The position numbers and the translations under genes were made by a program. 64,000 nt of DNA from Anaerosporobacter mobilis DSM 15930 (GTDB lineage Bacteria > Bacillota > Clostridia > Lachnospirales > Lachnospiraceae): NCBI RefSeq assembly GCF_900142955.1, contig NZ_FRCP01000015.1:62001-126000 (forward strand). Direction: 5' to 3'. Position 1 is the stretch's first letter. Every line of letters starts with the position of its first letter. This document shows, piece after piece, positions 35,347-44,282 of this stretch. Below the pieces are notes generated by a model. The model did not search any database and was not told the DNA's origin. It worked only from the letters and a program-made list of their open reading frames with translations.

Positions 35347-36465
35347 ATGAGTGATTTAATTAATAGTTTCGAGGAGAAATTAAAGGAACTAGTTTCTCTT
35401 GGTAAGAAAAACAAAGGTATACTTGAAGTTGAAAAAGTAAATGACTTCTTCAAAGAATTAAATCTTGATGTAAATCAAATTGACAAGATTTATGAATATC
35501 TTGAAAATCATAATATTGCTGTTATCAATCTAGTAGATGATGCAGATGAGGAACCTGATGAAGATCTTCTTCTTGAATTAGAGAATGACGAGGAAATTGC
35601 ATTGGTGGAGGATATTGCTAATTCAACTAATGTTATGAGTGATGATCCTGTCAAACTTTACTTAAAGGAAATTGGTAGCTATCCTCTGCTTTCAATAGCT
35701 GAAGAAATTGAATTGGCTAAGAAAATTGAACAAGACGATGAAATGGCAAAGAAAACTCTAGCAGAATCTAACCTAAGACTTGTTGTAAGTATTGCAAAAC
35801 GTTATGTTGGTAGGGGCCTATCTTTTCTCGACTTAATTCAAGAAGGTAATCTTGGTCTTATCAAAGCTGTTGACAAGTTTGATTATACAAAAGGATACAA
35901 ATTCAGTACGTATGCAACTTGGTGGATTCGTCAAGCGATTACAAGATCAATTGCTGACCAATCTCGTACCATCCGTATTCCTGTACACATGTCTGAAGTT
36001 ATTAATAAAACATACCGCGTTTCTAGAAGTTTATTACAAGAGTTAGGACGTGAACCTACGGAACAAGAACTTGCGGATGCTATGAACATGCCTTTAGAAA
36101 AAGTTCGTGAAATACTTAAAGTTTCTGCGGATCCAATTTCACTTGATACTCCTATCGGTGAGGAAGATGATAGTCACCTTGGTGATTTCATTCGTGATGA
36201 AACAATCGTTGGACCGGAGGATGCCGCTGCTTATTCTGTATTACAAGATCAGATTTCTAAACTTCTGGATACATTAACAGAAAGAGAGCAACGCGTATTA
36301 ATTCTACGTTTTGGTCTTAAAGATGGACGTACAAGAACACTTGAAGAAGTAGGTAAAGAATTCAACGTTACAAGAGAACGTATTCGTCAGATTGAAGCAA
36401 AAGCTCTTAGAAAATTAAGACATCCTAGCCGTGCAAGAATGCTAAAAGGCTACGAAATTATATAA
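35347..36465 (+). CDS. rpoD: Primary (group 1) RNA polymerase sigma factor
   Basis: 372 residues from the chosen ATG (35347), which follows AAAGGACAGATACTAATA; the longer in-frame start at 35263 overlaps the promoter. Seen: region 1.1 (1-60), the acidic linker, region 1.2 (DDPVKLYLKEIGSYPLLS), 2.1-2.4 (LDLIQEGNLGLIKAVDKFDY, FSTYATWWIRQAITRSI), region 3 (RIPVHMSE) and region 4 (TLEEVGKEFNVTRERIRQIE). It recognises TTGACA/TATAAT promoters such as those seen here. An extended -10 (TGATACAAT, 35256-35264) may be its promoter. dnaG, the usual neighbour, is absent. Confidence 0.95.
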   Translation: MSDLINSFEEKLKELVSLGKKNKGILEVEKVNDFFKELNLDVNQIDKIYEYLENHNIAVINLVDDADEEPDEDLLLELENDEEIALVEDIANSTNVMSDDPVKLYLKEIGSYPLLSIAEEIELAKKIEQDDEMAKKTLAESNLRLVVSIAKRYVGRGLSFLDLIQEGNLGLIKAVDKFDYTKGYKFSTYATWWIRQAITRSIADQSRTIRIPVHMSEVINKTYRVSRSLLQELGREPTEQELADAMNMPLEKVREILKVSADPISLDTPIGEEDDSHLGDFIRDETIVGPEDAAAYSVLQDQISKLLDTLTEREQRVLILRFGLKDGRTRTLEEVGKEFNVTRERIRQIEAKALRKLRHPSRARMLKGYEII

Positions 36466-36478
36466 GGTGTGTGGTCTA

Positions 36479-36704
36479 ACATGATTTTGTAAAAGTGATA
36501 CTTAGCTTGTTTTTTAGCAACTGAATACACTCACACGCCAGCAATAAAAACACTCTCTATTCGTTGTATGTCACTGTCGGATATTTATTATCCGCCCTTG
36601 ACACACAACTTCGATAGAGAGTGTTTTTTTGATGTCGCATTTCATTGTATTCAGTTGCTAAAAAACGATATAAATGCAGCAAGGGGGCTTTTACAAAATC
36701 ATGT
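36479..36704. repeat. 226-bp nested inverted repeat between rpoD and the helicase gene
   Basis: Two exact pairs of outer arms enclose a terminator. Outer: 17 bases ACATGATTTTGTAAAAG (36479-36495) with CTTTTACAAAATCATGT (36688-36704). Second: 21 bases starting GTTTTTTAGC at 36509-36529 with its reverse complement at 36646-36666. Inner: the terminator stem at 36546-36628. No ORF inside. The arms are separated by non-matching interior loops, so the RNA would be one long cruciform-like stem. Confidence 0.9.
36546..36628 (+). terminator. rpoD terminator (core of the nested repeat)
   Basis: Exact 15-bp stem AAAAACACTCTCTAT / ATAGAGAGTGTTTTT, closed by smaller pairings (CGTTGT with ACAACTTCG region, CGGAT / ATCCG) and followed by T's. 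About 80 bases after the rpoD stop; symmetric, so it can also stop the convergent helicase transcript. Confidence 0.85.
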
Positions 36705-36796
36705 GTTACTACACTATATAATTTCTTAAATTCTCTATTATGTAGGAAGGCCGATCACATTTATTTGCTTTGTCTTCGGCCTTATCGTCCTATTTT

Positions 36797-37930
36797 TTAC
36801 CCTTTTACTAATTTCCCTTGGTACATCTTCTTTTCTACAATATTAATGCCGAATTTCTTTTGGTATTTCTTTAGGAGTGGTAATTCTTCTTTCGTTACGA
36901 TTAGTACACTTCTTCCAGGTTGTCCGTTTCTTCCGGTACGTCCTGAACGGTGTAGATATTCCATCTCATCTTCTGGTATTGATATATGGAAAACGGTATC
37001 AATTCCGTCAAAATGTAAACCTCTTGCCGCAATATCTGTAGCTACAAGGTAATTAATCTTATTGGTTCTAAACTGTTCTACTACACGCTTACGATCTTCC
37101 TTCACATTAGAACCATGAAGACACTCTGCCTTCAATCCCTGATATACTAATTTGTAGGTAGCCTCTTCAATATCACTTACCTTATTAATGAATATCATTG
37201 CTCTCTTTGCTTTCATAATTCTAGTTAATTTACGCAAGGCCTCTAACTTATCTCTACGTTCTACAACAAGACAGATATGCTCAATATTAGCAGGAATCGT
37301 CTGTGTCTTCTCTGTCTTAATTACTTTGGCATCTTTCATCATGTCCATAGCGACTTCCGACGCCTTCTTCGTTACACTTGCTGAGAATACTAATAATTGA
37401 CGATCTTTCATCGTACACTTGATTACTTCTTGAACACCCTTTATATTATCTGGATTTAATAGCTTGTCTCCTTCATCTACGACAATTGTCTTAACCGTAT
37501 GTGCTGCTATCTTTTTCTTCTTAATTAATTCATGAATTCTTCCCGCAGTACCAATGATAATCTGTGGTTTCTCTTTTAGCTTTTCAATCTGTCTTAAGAT
37601 GTTTACATTGCCGATGATTACCGCGGATTTTAATTCGATACCAGAATTTTTTGATAATCGTTCTACCTGTGCGTGTACTTGCATTGCTAACTCATGTGTT
37701 GGTACTAATATAATGACCTGATTTGTCTTCTGGATCTCACTATACTTTTCAAAAATAGGTACTAGATAAGCAAGTGTTTTACCTGATCCAGTCTCTGACT
37801 CTGCTATAACATCTTTTCCTTCTATTATAATAGGATACACAAGTTCTTGAACCTTAGTTGGCTTTGTTATCTTCTCTACCTCTAACGCTTTCACTAACTG
37901 GCTCTGTGTAATTAATTCACTAAACTTCAT
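36797..37930 (-). CDS. DEAD-box-type RNA helicase with variant motif II (DEGD)
   Basis: 377 residues, two RecA domains. Seen: Q-motif region (ITKPTKVQELVYPIIIEG), Walker A SETGSGKT (45-52), motif Ia PTHELAMQ (usual PTREL), GTAGR, motif II DEGD (152-155) in place of DEAD, motif III SAS (183-185) in place of SAT, ARGLHFDGI and HRSGRTGRNG (motif VI). The conserved Asp-Glu needed for ATP hydrolysis remains; the third residue and the Ser-Ala-Thr coupling motif are changed. No C-terminal RNA-binding extension. Likely a compact RNA remodelling enzyme, with perhaps altered ATP-unwinding coupling. Confidence 0.88.
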   Translation of the reverse strand: MKFSELITQSQLVKALEVEKITKPTKVQELVYPIIIEGKDVIAESETGSGKTLAYLVPIFEKYSEIQKTNQVIILVPTHELAMQVHAQVERLSKNSGIELKSAVIIGNVNILRQIEKLKEKPQIIIGTAGRIHELIKKKKIAAHTVKTIVVDEGDKLLNPDNIKGVQEVIKCTMKDRQLLVFSASVTKKASEVAMDMMKDAKVIKTEKTQTIPANIEHICLVVERRDKLEALRKLTRIMKAKRAMIFINKVSDIEEATYKLVYQGLKAECLHGSNVKEDRKRVVEQFRTNKINYLVATDIAARGLHFDGIDTVFHISIPEDEMEYLHRSGRTGRNGQPGRSVLIVTKEELPLLKKYQKKFGINIVEKKMYQGKLVKG

Positions 37931-38237
37931 TTAATCCTTACTCCAATCTACTGTATTATAACGTTTAATATTTATTTTATCACTAATCATACCTATTGTC
38001 TAAAGTTTTATCTTTTTATTTGAGTGTTAAAAGGTCAATTTTCTCTTTCTTAATGAATAGCGATGGATATTAATTCGATGAATACCTTCTAATCATCTTA
38101 TTAAAAGTTATAAATTTTTAACATTTTATTAAGGAAGTTTTATGTTCTTTCATCTGCATTTCATATGTGGTATAATGTAACTTATCGGAAGGTAATCAAG
38201 CACGAGCGAAGCGAGTATTTGATTTCACCCGATAAGT
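37931..38237. other. AT-rich gap with candidate promoter for the plsC leader
   Basis: No gene seen. An extended -10 element TGGTATAAT (TATAAT at 38171-38176) without a good -35 may start a plus-strand transcript near 38183. The first leader hairpin is TAACTTATCGG (38178-38188) with CCGATAAGTTA (38229-38239), enclosing CGAGCGAAGCGAG. The rest, 37931-38165, is AT-rich and holds the helicase promoter. Confidence 0.45.
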
Positions 38238-38354
38238 TAGCGATAGAACGAAGTTCTAGAGCTTTATCAAATCCACACAGTGGTTCTGATAAGATTATTA
38301 GAGATTACATATAATGTAATCTCTTAACTCCGTAAGGAGTCATAAGTTAACGAG
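38238..38354 (+). repeat. 117-bp palindrome-rich direct repeat, copy 1
   Basis: First of two near-identical copies 149 bases apart. Each contains small palindromes: GAACGAAGTTC, GAGATTACAT with ATGTAATCTC, and ACTCCGTAAGGAGT. Copies differ at only two positions. No ORF or similarity to a known riboswitch was recognised. Confidence 0.9.
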
Positions 38355-38386
38355 GAAAATTACAACGTAATTTTTCGAGTCTAACC

Positions 38387-38503
38387 TAGCGATAGAACGA
38401 AGTTCTAGAGCTTTATCAAATCCACACAGTGGTTCTGATAAGATTATTAGAGATTACACATAATGTAATCTCTTAACTCCGTACGGAGTCATAAGTTAAC
38501 GAG
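38387..38503 (+). repeat. 117-bp palindrome-rich direct repeat, copy 2
   Basis: Second copy, ending 24 bases before the plsC start. The 32-base spacer between copies holds another hairpin (AAAATTAC-AAC-GTAATTTT). Together the copies fill most of the presumed 5' leader of the acyltransferase gene. Confidence 0.9.
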
Positions 38504-38527
38504 TTCAAAAGAAAGCGAGCGAGCATA

Positions 38528-39283
38528 ATGAGAAGAATTGCATTAATGATATTACGAAATCTCTTTGTATTTCCTTCTTGGTTTTATCATATCTATAAAT
38601 ATGGTAACCACTTTGAGAAATACGATGCAAATACACGTTATTCTTATTTGCGCAAAGTTACGAAACGTGCAGATAAATCAGGCCGAATAAAAGTTGTATG
38701 TGATGGCCTTGAAAACTTACCAGAAGAATCGGGATATATTCTCTTTCCTAACCATCAAGGTCTTTTTGATGCACTGGCTTTTCTCGAAACACACGAAAGA
38801 CCTTTTGCAGCAATCATGAAAAAGGAAGTAAAAGATATCATCTTAATAAAACAAGTGATTCAATTACTTCAATGTCTTATTATTGACCGTGAAGATGTAA
38901 AGCAATCCATGATGGTTATTCACAACATGGCTAAAGAAGCAAAGACAGGACGTAATTTTATCATATTTGCAGAAGGTACGCGTAGTAAAAACGGTAATCA
39001 CATTGGTGAATTCAAGCCTGGTAGTTTTAAGAGTGCTGTTTATGCCAAATGTCCTATTGTACCAGTGGCACTACTAGATTCTTATAAAGTATTTGATACA
39101 AATTCTATAAAGAAAGTTACTGTTCAGATTCATTATCTTGAACCTCTTTATTTTGAAGATTACAAAGATCTTAAAACAGTTGAGATAGCAGCTATCGTTG
39201 AAAAGCGCATCACAGATGCAATTGCTAAAGCAGAAGCAGAACGTGGTAATGAATATATTATTGCAAAGACTGAAACCAAATAA
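38528..39283 (+). CDS. plsC: 1-acyl-sn-glycerol-3-phosphate acyltransferase (PlsC family)
   Basis: 251 residues. The acyltransferase block has the H-x4-D catalytic motif as NHQGLFD (H76, D81), the FAEGTRSKNG glycerophosphate-binding motif and FKPGSFKSA. A hydrophobic N-terminus (LMILRNLFVFPSWFYHIY) should hold it at the membrane, where it makes phosphatidic acid from lysophosphatidic acid. The ATG lacks a normal ribosome site (GCGAGCGAGCATA precedes it), in contrast to almost every other gene here; Met7 is an alternative with AGAAG ahead. Its leader contains the duplicated 117-bp element, so translation may be structure-controlled. Confidence 0.92.
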   Translation: MRRIALMILRNLFVFPSWFYHIYKYGNHFEKYDANTRYSYLRKVTKRADKSGRIKVVCDGLENLPEESGYILFPNHQGLFDALAFLETHERPFAAIMKKEVKDIILIKQVIQLLQCLIIDREDVKQSMMVIHNMAKEAKTGRNFIIFAEGTRSKNGNHIGEFKPGSFKSAVYAKCPIVPVALLDSYKVFDTNSIKKVTVQIHYLEPLYFEDYKDLKTVEIAAIVEKRITDAIAKAEAERGNEYIIAKTETK

Positions 39284-39294
39284 ATTACTTATTA

Positions 39295-39336
39295 AAAAAT
39301 TACCCAGTTGACATTCATATCAACTGGGTAATTTTT
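39295..39336. terminator. Bidirectional terminator between plsC and the YhgE-like gene
   Basis: AAAAATTACCCAGTTGA / TCAACTGGGTAATTTTT, a perfect 17-bp stem with an eight-base loop between convergent genes. Confidence 0.95.
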
Positions 39337-39366
39337 ATCTATATATTATGAGGAGAGAATTGTCTA

Positions 39367-41304
39367 CTAGTTTAATTCTATTATGAATTTAACACTACTT
39401 TTAAATTCACTGTTTGTATCTGTGAATGTTGTATATTTACTTGCGGCATCTTGTAAATCATCGAATTTGTCTATTACATCTCCTAATTTTCCATCAACTG
39501 CATCAATTAATTTGGAGATACCTTCACGGTTAAATTCTTCCAGCCCTTCTTTGAGTGTCTTACCTCCATCGGCTGCCGACTGTACGCCATTATCTAACTT
39601 GGAACTTGCATCGTTTAATTTTGGAGTAGCACTCTTAATTTTTGAACTAGCAGTATCAAGACTTATACTACCATCATATAGTTGCTTTATACCTGAGCTT
39701 AAACTTCCAGATACAGAATTTAACTTATTAGCTCCCTCTAATAAAGTCTTGCTTCCTGCCTCCAATTCTCCCATGGCAGATTGAAGTGATTTTGCACCTT
39801 TCTTCATCTTAGTAAGTCCAGATGTTAGTGTATTAGATCCATCTGCTAGTGAAGAAGCGCCCGTAGATGCTTTTGATAAACCTGCTTCAATTTGCGCACC
39901 ACTAGCAGTTAGGCCTTCAGCAATTTGTTTTTGACCAGCTGTATTCTTCTCAAGCATTCCAACAATGGATTCCTCTACACCTGCTGCTTTTAAAGCTGCT
40001 ATAATCTTTTCATTATTCTCAACGGTAGCTGAAAGAGTAGCATATGCTTCATTCTCCGCTTGTTTACCAGCTTCTAATTGTTTCAACGCCGTATTAAGTG
40101 AATCTGCTCCGCTCTTGATAGAACCAGCGCCTGTCACTAATGCATCAAAATTATTAACTAGGGAATCTACACCGTTACTTGCTTGGTTCAAACCTGAATT
40201 AAGAGATTTCGCTCCAGTTGCAAGACTTGATACCCCTTTTGTTAATTCCCCTGCGCCATTATATAAGGTCTTAATACCTGATGTCACCTTTGATACACCC
40301 GCGATGTAATCATCAAGACTACCAGTTAACGTTGTAACTCCCTTTGTATATTCTCCGGTTTTATCTTTTAATTCATTTAATCCATCGGATAAATCGGAAG
40401 ATCCATCAACTAACTTCTTAGAAGCATCTGCTAATTCGTCCATGGAATCTGCAAGATCCTTTAATTGATCGGTGTCATCTAATTTTATTTCATTTAATAG
40501 ATCGGCAGTAACAACGTTTAATACTGTAATTGGTTCGTAATTCGTTACATCTGCTGTAATTGTAATCGAACCAGGTACTTTGGTTTCATCACCTAAAGCT
40601 AAGCTATCTTTTAATCCAGGCATTGCAACACCCACAACAGCGTATTTATCACCATCGGAGATTACTTTTGCATTCTCAGCTGTAACATTTGCAAAGCTAT
40701 CTGTTTTTAACATCGTAGCTGCTACTACAGTGAATGGCGTATACATATCACTACCAGCTACTTTTGAATTATTTTTATAAGTATATTCAATTGTTAATTG
40801 ACCACTTTTACCTTCTAGTTCAGATGGTTCAATCTCAACACCATCCAATTTGTAAGTTGCTTGTATTGTTACAGGTAACTCTGCATCCGCTGTTCCTTGG
40901 TAATAGATATCATTCCCGTTAGCTTGCCATACGATTTCACCGTTGGCACCTTGTGAGTAGGTCTCATCACCCTTTACATTAACAATATCCTTCAATGTAG
41001 TTTTATCTGTAATGGTTGCGTCACCACTATAGTTCTTAATCCAGTCGCTAACGATTACTTGGCTTACTTGACCCGTTGCATCAGCCTTTGCATATACCGT
41101 TTCTTCTTTTTCTATACCTTCGCCTGTTCTTGTAACTGTGGAATCTGTAGTTGCTACATCATTTACAATTTGGTTATAACTTTCATTCGTTAATACATTC
41201 CTATATGTGCTCGCATTTACTGGTATCTGAGTTGCTCCAAAGACTGCGGATACTCCTAGTGCTCCAATAATAACGCTAGTTGCAATTTTCTTATTCATGT
41301 TCAT
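39367..41304 (-). CDS. Secreted coiled-coil YhgE/Pip-like protein, partner of the MMPL transporter
   Basis: 645 residues with a signal peptide (about 1-31, KKIATSVIIGALGVSAVFGA). Residues 32-290 are beta-rich; 290-600 are long heptad-like repeats of the type LxxGxxxLxxG (SSDLSDGLNELKDKTGEYTKG, in part; SGIKTLYNGAGELTKGVSSL) as in YhgE/Pip phage-infection-type proteins. The end carries ITYTTFT-like beta strands but no clear C-terminal membrane bundle. AAGGAGG is eight bases before the ATG. It follows the transporter gene by 13 bases and is co-transcribed from the TetR-controlled promoter. Probably an extracytoplasmic adaptor working with the pump; function by context only. Confidence 0.8.
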   Translation of the reverse strand: MNMNKKIATSVIIGALGVSAVFGATQIPVNASTYRNVLTNESYNQIVNDVATTDSTVTRTGEGIEKEETVYAKADATGQVSQVIVSDWIKNYSGDATITDKTTLKDIVNVKGDETYSQGANGEIVWQANGNDIYYQGTADAELPVTIQATYKLDGVEIEPSELEGKSGQLTIEYTYKNNSKVAGSDMYTPFTVVAATMLKTDSFANVTAENAKVISDGDKYAVVGVAMPGLKDSLALGDETKVPGSITITADVTNYEPITVLNVVTADLLNEIKLDDTDQLKDLADSMDELADASKKLVDGSSDLSDGLNELKDKTGEYTKGVTTLTGSLDDYIAGVSKVTSGIKTLYNGAGELTKGVSSLATGAKSLNSGLNQASNGVDSLVNNFDALVTGAGSIKSGADSLNTALKQLEAGKQAENEAYATLSATVENNEKIIAALKAAGVEESIVGMLEKNTAGQKQIAEGLTASGAQIEAGLSKASTGASSLADGSNTLTSGLTKMKKGAKSLQSAMGELEAGSKTLLEGANKLNSVSGSLSSGIKQLYDGSISLDTASSKIKSATPKLNDASSKLDNGVQSAADGGKTLKEGLEEFNREGISKLIDAVDGKLGDVIDKFDDLQDAASKYTTFTDTNSEFKSSVKFIIELN

Positions 41305-41317
41305 AATAAATACCTCC

Positions 41318-43390
41318 TTAATTTTCTTTTATACCGAACTTCATTGATGTTTTACAAATAACCTTATCAAAAATCATAAACATAGCTGGCAATACGAAGA
41401 TTACCACAACCATACTGATTAATGCACCTCTTGACATTAATGAACATAAAGCACTAATCATATCGATATTGGAATATAAACCAACTCCAAACGTTGCTGC
41501 AAAGAAACTAAGCGCACTAACAATGATGGATTTGATAGAAGCTTGGTGTGCTATTGTAATAGATTCTTGCTTACTATTACCGTTATTACGTTCTTTCTTA
41601 TATCTTGTTGTCATTAAGATTGCATAATCTACAGTAGCACCAAGTTGAATTGTACCAATTACAACGGAGGCGATGAAAGGTAATGTCGTTCCCGTATAAT
41701 ACGGAATACCCATATTCACAAAGATAGCAAATTCAATTACCGATACAAGAATTATTGGTAACGATATAGAGCGGAATAATATTAATATAATTAAGAAGAT
41801 GACTCCAATTGATACTATATTAACATTCTTGAAATCAATATCAGTGATATCAATTAAGTCTTTCGTTAATGGTGCTTCCCCTACTACTAAAGAATCCTCA
41901 CTGTAGGATTTTACTATATTATTTATCTCATCAATCTGCTCATTCACCTCATCACTAGCCACTTTATAACTTGAGCTGATTAGTTCTAACTGATATAAAT
42001 CTGTTCTTACAGTACTTATTAAACTCTCTGGTAACATACTAATTGGTACAGAGGGACCAACTACACTGTCAAGGCCAATCACCCATTGAACTCCATCTAG
42101 ATTACGTATCTGATTCATCATATCACGATAATCCTTGCTACTAACATCATTCTTAATCAATAACATATGAGTTGTATTCATGTTATACTCATCTTGTAAT
42201 TTCTTGTTTGCTTTCACACTATCCAAACTATCTGGTAAAGAAGCTGTTAGGTCATAGTATACTTTTGTATGATTGTTACCGTAAACAGCTGGTACTAATA
42301 AGATAAGGAATAGTACTGCAAATGTAATATAATGTTTTGTTACAAATCTTGATACGCCATCTAAGCTTGGAATAATGTCTCTATGAGTCGTTTTCTCAAT
42401 TGCCTTCTCACACAGAAGAATTAAAGCTGGTAATAAAGTTACACAAGTGATAACACCCATTACAACACCTTTTGCCATTACAAGGCCAAGGTCTTTACCA
42501 AGAGTAAAACTCATAAAACACAAAGCCAAGAAACCTGCTACTGTTGTAACAGAACTTCCAACTACAGAACTAATTGTGTTTGAAATTGCATGTGCCATGG
42601 CACGATCATTTTCCCCTGGATATCTAACTTTGTTTTCTTCATAACTGTGTAACAAGAAGATTGAGTAATCCATTGTAACTCCAAGCTGAAGTACTGCACT
42701 TAACGCTTTCGTTATGTAGGAGATTTCTCCAAACATGATATTGGTTCCCAAATTATAGATAATTGCCACACCAATACTTAACATGAATAAGATTGGTACT
42801 AAGAACGAATTCATTGTTAAACCAAGTACTATCATTGATAATATTACTGCGATCAACACATAGATTGGTGTTTCTTTCTCAGATAATTCTTTTGTATCTG
42901 TAATGATTGCTGACATACCACTGACAAATACTTGCTTATCTGTTAACTTTCTAATTTCTTTAATGGCATCCATTGTTTCATCTGCTGAAGTAGATTGTTC
43001 GAATGTAACAGCCATCATTGTAGTGTTTTCCGTATTGAAGGCATCTTTGATTTTGTCTGGTAACATTGTCATTGGAACGGAAATATCTAATAACGAATCA
43101 TACCAGATTACATTGCTTACACTTTCTACCTTTTCAATCTTTGTTTTTAAAGCGGCTACATCCTTTTCTTCCATTCCCTCTAATACAACCATAGAGAATG
43201 CACCTGTTTTAAAATCATCTACTAAGATTTGCTGTCCTACCATTGTTTCAATATCCTCTGGTAAGTAAGATAAGATATCGTAATTTATTCTTGTATTGAT
43301 ATACCCAAATACCGCTGGAATTAATAACAGTACAGATAAGATTACGATTAGCTTCTTATGCTTGGTGATAAATTTTCCAAACCCTATCAT
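41318..43390 (-). CDS. RND/MMPL-family membrane transporter
   Basis: 690 residues, 12 transmembrane helices in two halves, each with a large extracytoplasmic loop (about 35-170 and 365-520). MMPL/HpnN-type signatures: QLGVTMDYSIFLLHSYEE in the first half and LGATVDYAILMTTRYKKER in the second, the paired Asp residues that relay protons. Length suits YdfJ-like Gram-positive exporters of lipids or drugs. It heads the two-gene operon with the YhgE-like protein and is divergent from a TetR regulator with palindromic operators in between, which suggests ligand-induced export. Confidence 0.92.
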   Translation of the reverse strand: MIGFGKFITKHKKLIVILSVLLLIPAVFGYINTRINYDILSYLPEDIETMVGQQILVDDFKTGAFSMVVLEGMEEKDVAALKTKIEKVESVSNVIWYDSLLDISVPMTMLPDKIKDAFNTENTTMMAVTFEQSTSADETMDAIKEIRKLTDKQVFVSGMSAIITDTKELSEKETPIYVLIAVILSMIVLGLTMNSFLVPILFMLSIGVAIIYNLGTNIMFGEISYITKALSAVLQLGVTMDYSIFLLHSYEENKVRYPGENDRAMAHAISNTISSVVGSSVTTVAGFLALCFMSFTLGKDLGLVMAKGVVMGVITCVTLLPALILLCEKAIEKTTHRDIIPSLDGVSRFVTKHYITFAVLFLILLVPAVYGNNHTKVYYDLTASLPDSLDSVKANKKLQDEYNMNTTHMLLIKNDVSSKDYRDMMNQIRNLDGVQWVIGLDSVVGPSVPISMLPESLISTVRTDLYQLELISSSYKVASDEVNEQIDEINNIVKSYSEDSLVVGEAPLTKDLIDITDIDFKNVNIVSIGVIFLIILILFRSISLPIILVSVIEFAIFVNMGIPYYTGTTLPFIASVVIGTIQLGATVDYAILMTTRYKKERNNGNSKQESITIAHQASIKSIIVSALSFFAATFGVGLYSNIDMISALCSLMSRGALISMVVVIFVLPAMFMIFDKVICKTSMKFGIKEN

Positions 43391-43483
43391 AACACTTCAC
43401 TCCTTTTTCCTTTTCCCTTTTTTGAATCAGCACACAAGCAATCAGGAATCTTAATTTGCTTGTGTATAGTTTTCGCTAATAAA

Positions 43484-43540
43484 TGACCAGTAGTCATATT
43501 TGACATATATCGTTATATCACAAAAGTGACCATCGGTCAA
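43484..43540 (-). promoter_or_regulatory. MMPL operon promoter with two TetR-type operators
   Basis: On the minus strand TTGACC (43540-43535), 17-base spacer, TATAAC (43517-43512). Operator 1, TGACC-ATC-GGTCA (43527-43539), overlaps the -35. Operator 2, TGACCAGTAGTCA (43484-43496), lies just past the expected start. Centres are 43 bases apart, about four helical turns. The likely ligand of these sites is the divergent TetR protein. Confidence 0.75.
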
Positions 43541-43673
43541 TATATTTATTTATTTTCTATATTTTTATTCATTTGATTCCTATTTTCCTTGGTGTAAGCC
43601 TGTTTACATTTAGAAATGATTGTGCTACTATGAGTATGATTAAGAACAAATTATTAATCAGGAAGTGAAGATA

Positions 43674-44282
43674 ATGGGAAGATTAGACGAAAAAAAGAAA
43701 CAAAAAAAAGACACCTTATTCACAACAGCCTTTGAGCTTTTTACATCTCAAGGCTTCAATAAGACGTCTATATCAGATATTGTTCAACAGGCAGGTGTTG
43801 CCAAGGGAACTTTTTATCTATATTTTAAAGATAAATATGATGTTAAGAATAAACTAATTGCATATAAAGCAAGTTCTCTATTCAGTAAAGCTGTGCGCGC
43901 ACTTGACGAAACGACTCTTACTGATTTTTCTGATATTATGATCTTTCTAATCGATCATATTATTAATCAATTGGAAGAAAACACTAATCTTCTACGATTT
44001 ATTGCAAAAGATTTAAGTTGGGGAATATTCAAATCTGCCTTATTAAGCAATGACGAGCATATGGACACCGATTTTTATGATCGTTATCTTATGCTCGCCA
44101 AGGAATGCAACGTTACCTTAAACAATCCTGAAATCTTACTCTTTATGATTGTTGAATTAGTAGGTGCAAGTTGCTACAACTGTATTCTTAATTCTACTCC
44201 TCTAACTATTGAGGAATATAAGCCATTCCTATACCAAAGTATTCGAAGTATGATTGCTACTCAAATACAAACTAATTCGTAA
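43674..44282 (+). CDS. TetR/AcrR-family repressor
   Basis: 202 residues from ATG 43674 (GGAAG nine bases upstream; a GTG at 43665 is in frame but overlaps the ribosome site). The N-terminal HTH is classical: TSISDIVQQAGVAKGTFYLYFKDKYDV (in part, about 30-56). The rest is an all-helical ligand-binding domain. It is divergent from the MMPL-YhgE operon and probably represses it through the two TGACC palindromes in the shared promoter region. The 3' end overlaps the convergent DHHW gene by 11 bases. Confidence 0.93.
   Translation: MGRLDEKKKQKKDTLFTTAFELFTSQGFNKTSISDIVQQAGVAKGTFYLYFKDKYDVKNKLIAYKASSLFSKAVRALDETTLTDFSDIMIFLIDHIINQLEENTNLLRFIAKDLSWGIFKSALLSNDEHMDTDFYDRYLMLAKECNVTLNNPEILLFMIVELVGASCYNCILNSTPLTIEEYKPFLYQSIRSMIATQIQTNS

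Noticed and set aside
38238..38503. Two 117-bp direct repeats as ends of an insertion sequence
   Set aside because: Only 32 bases lie between the copies and there is no transposase ORF.
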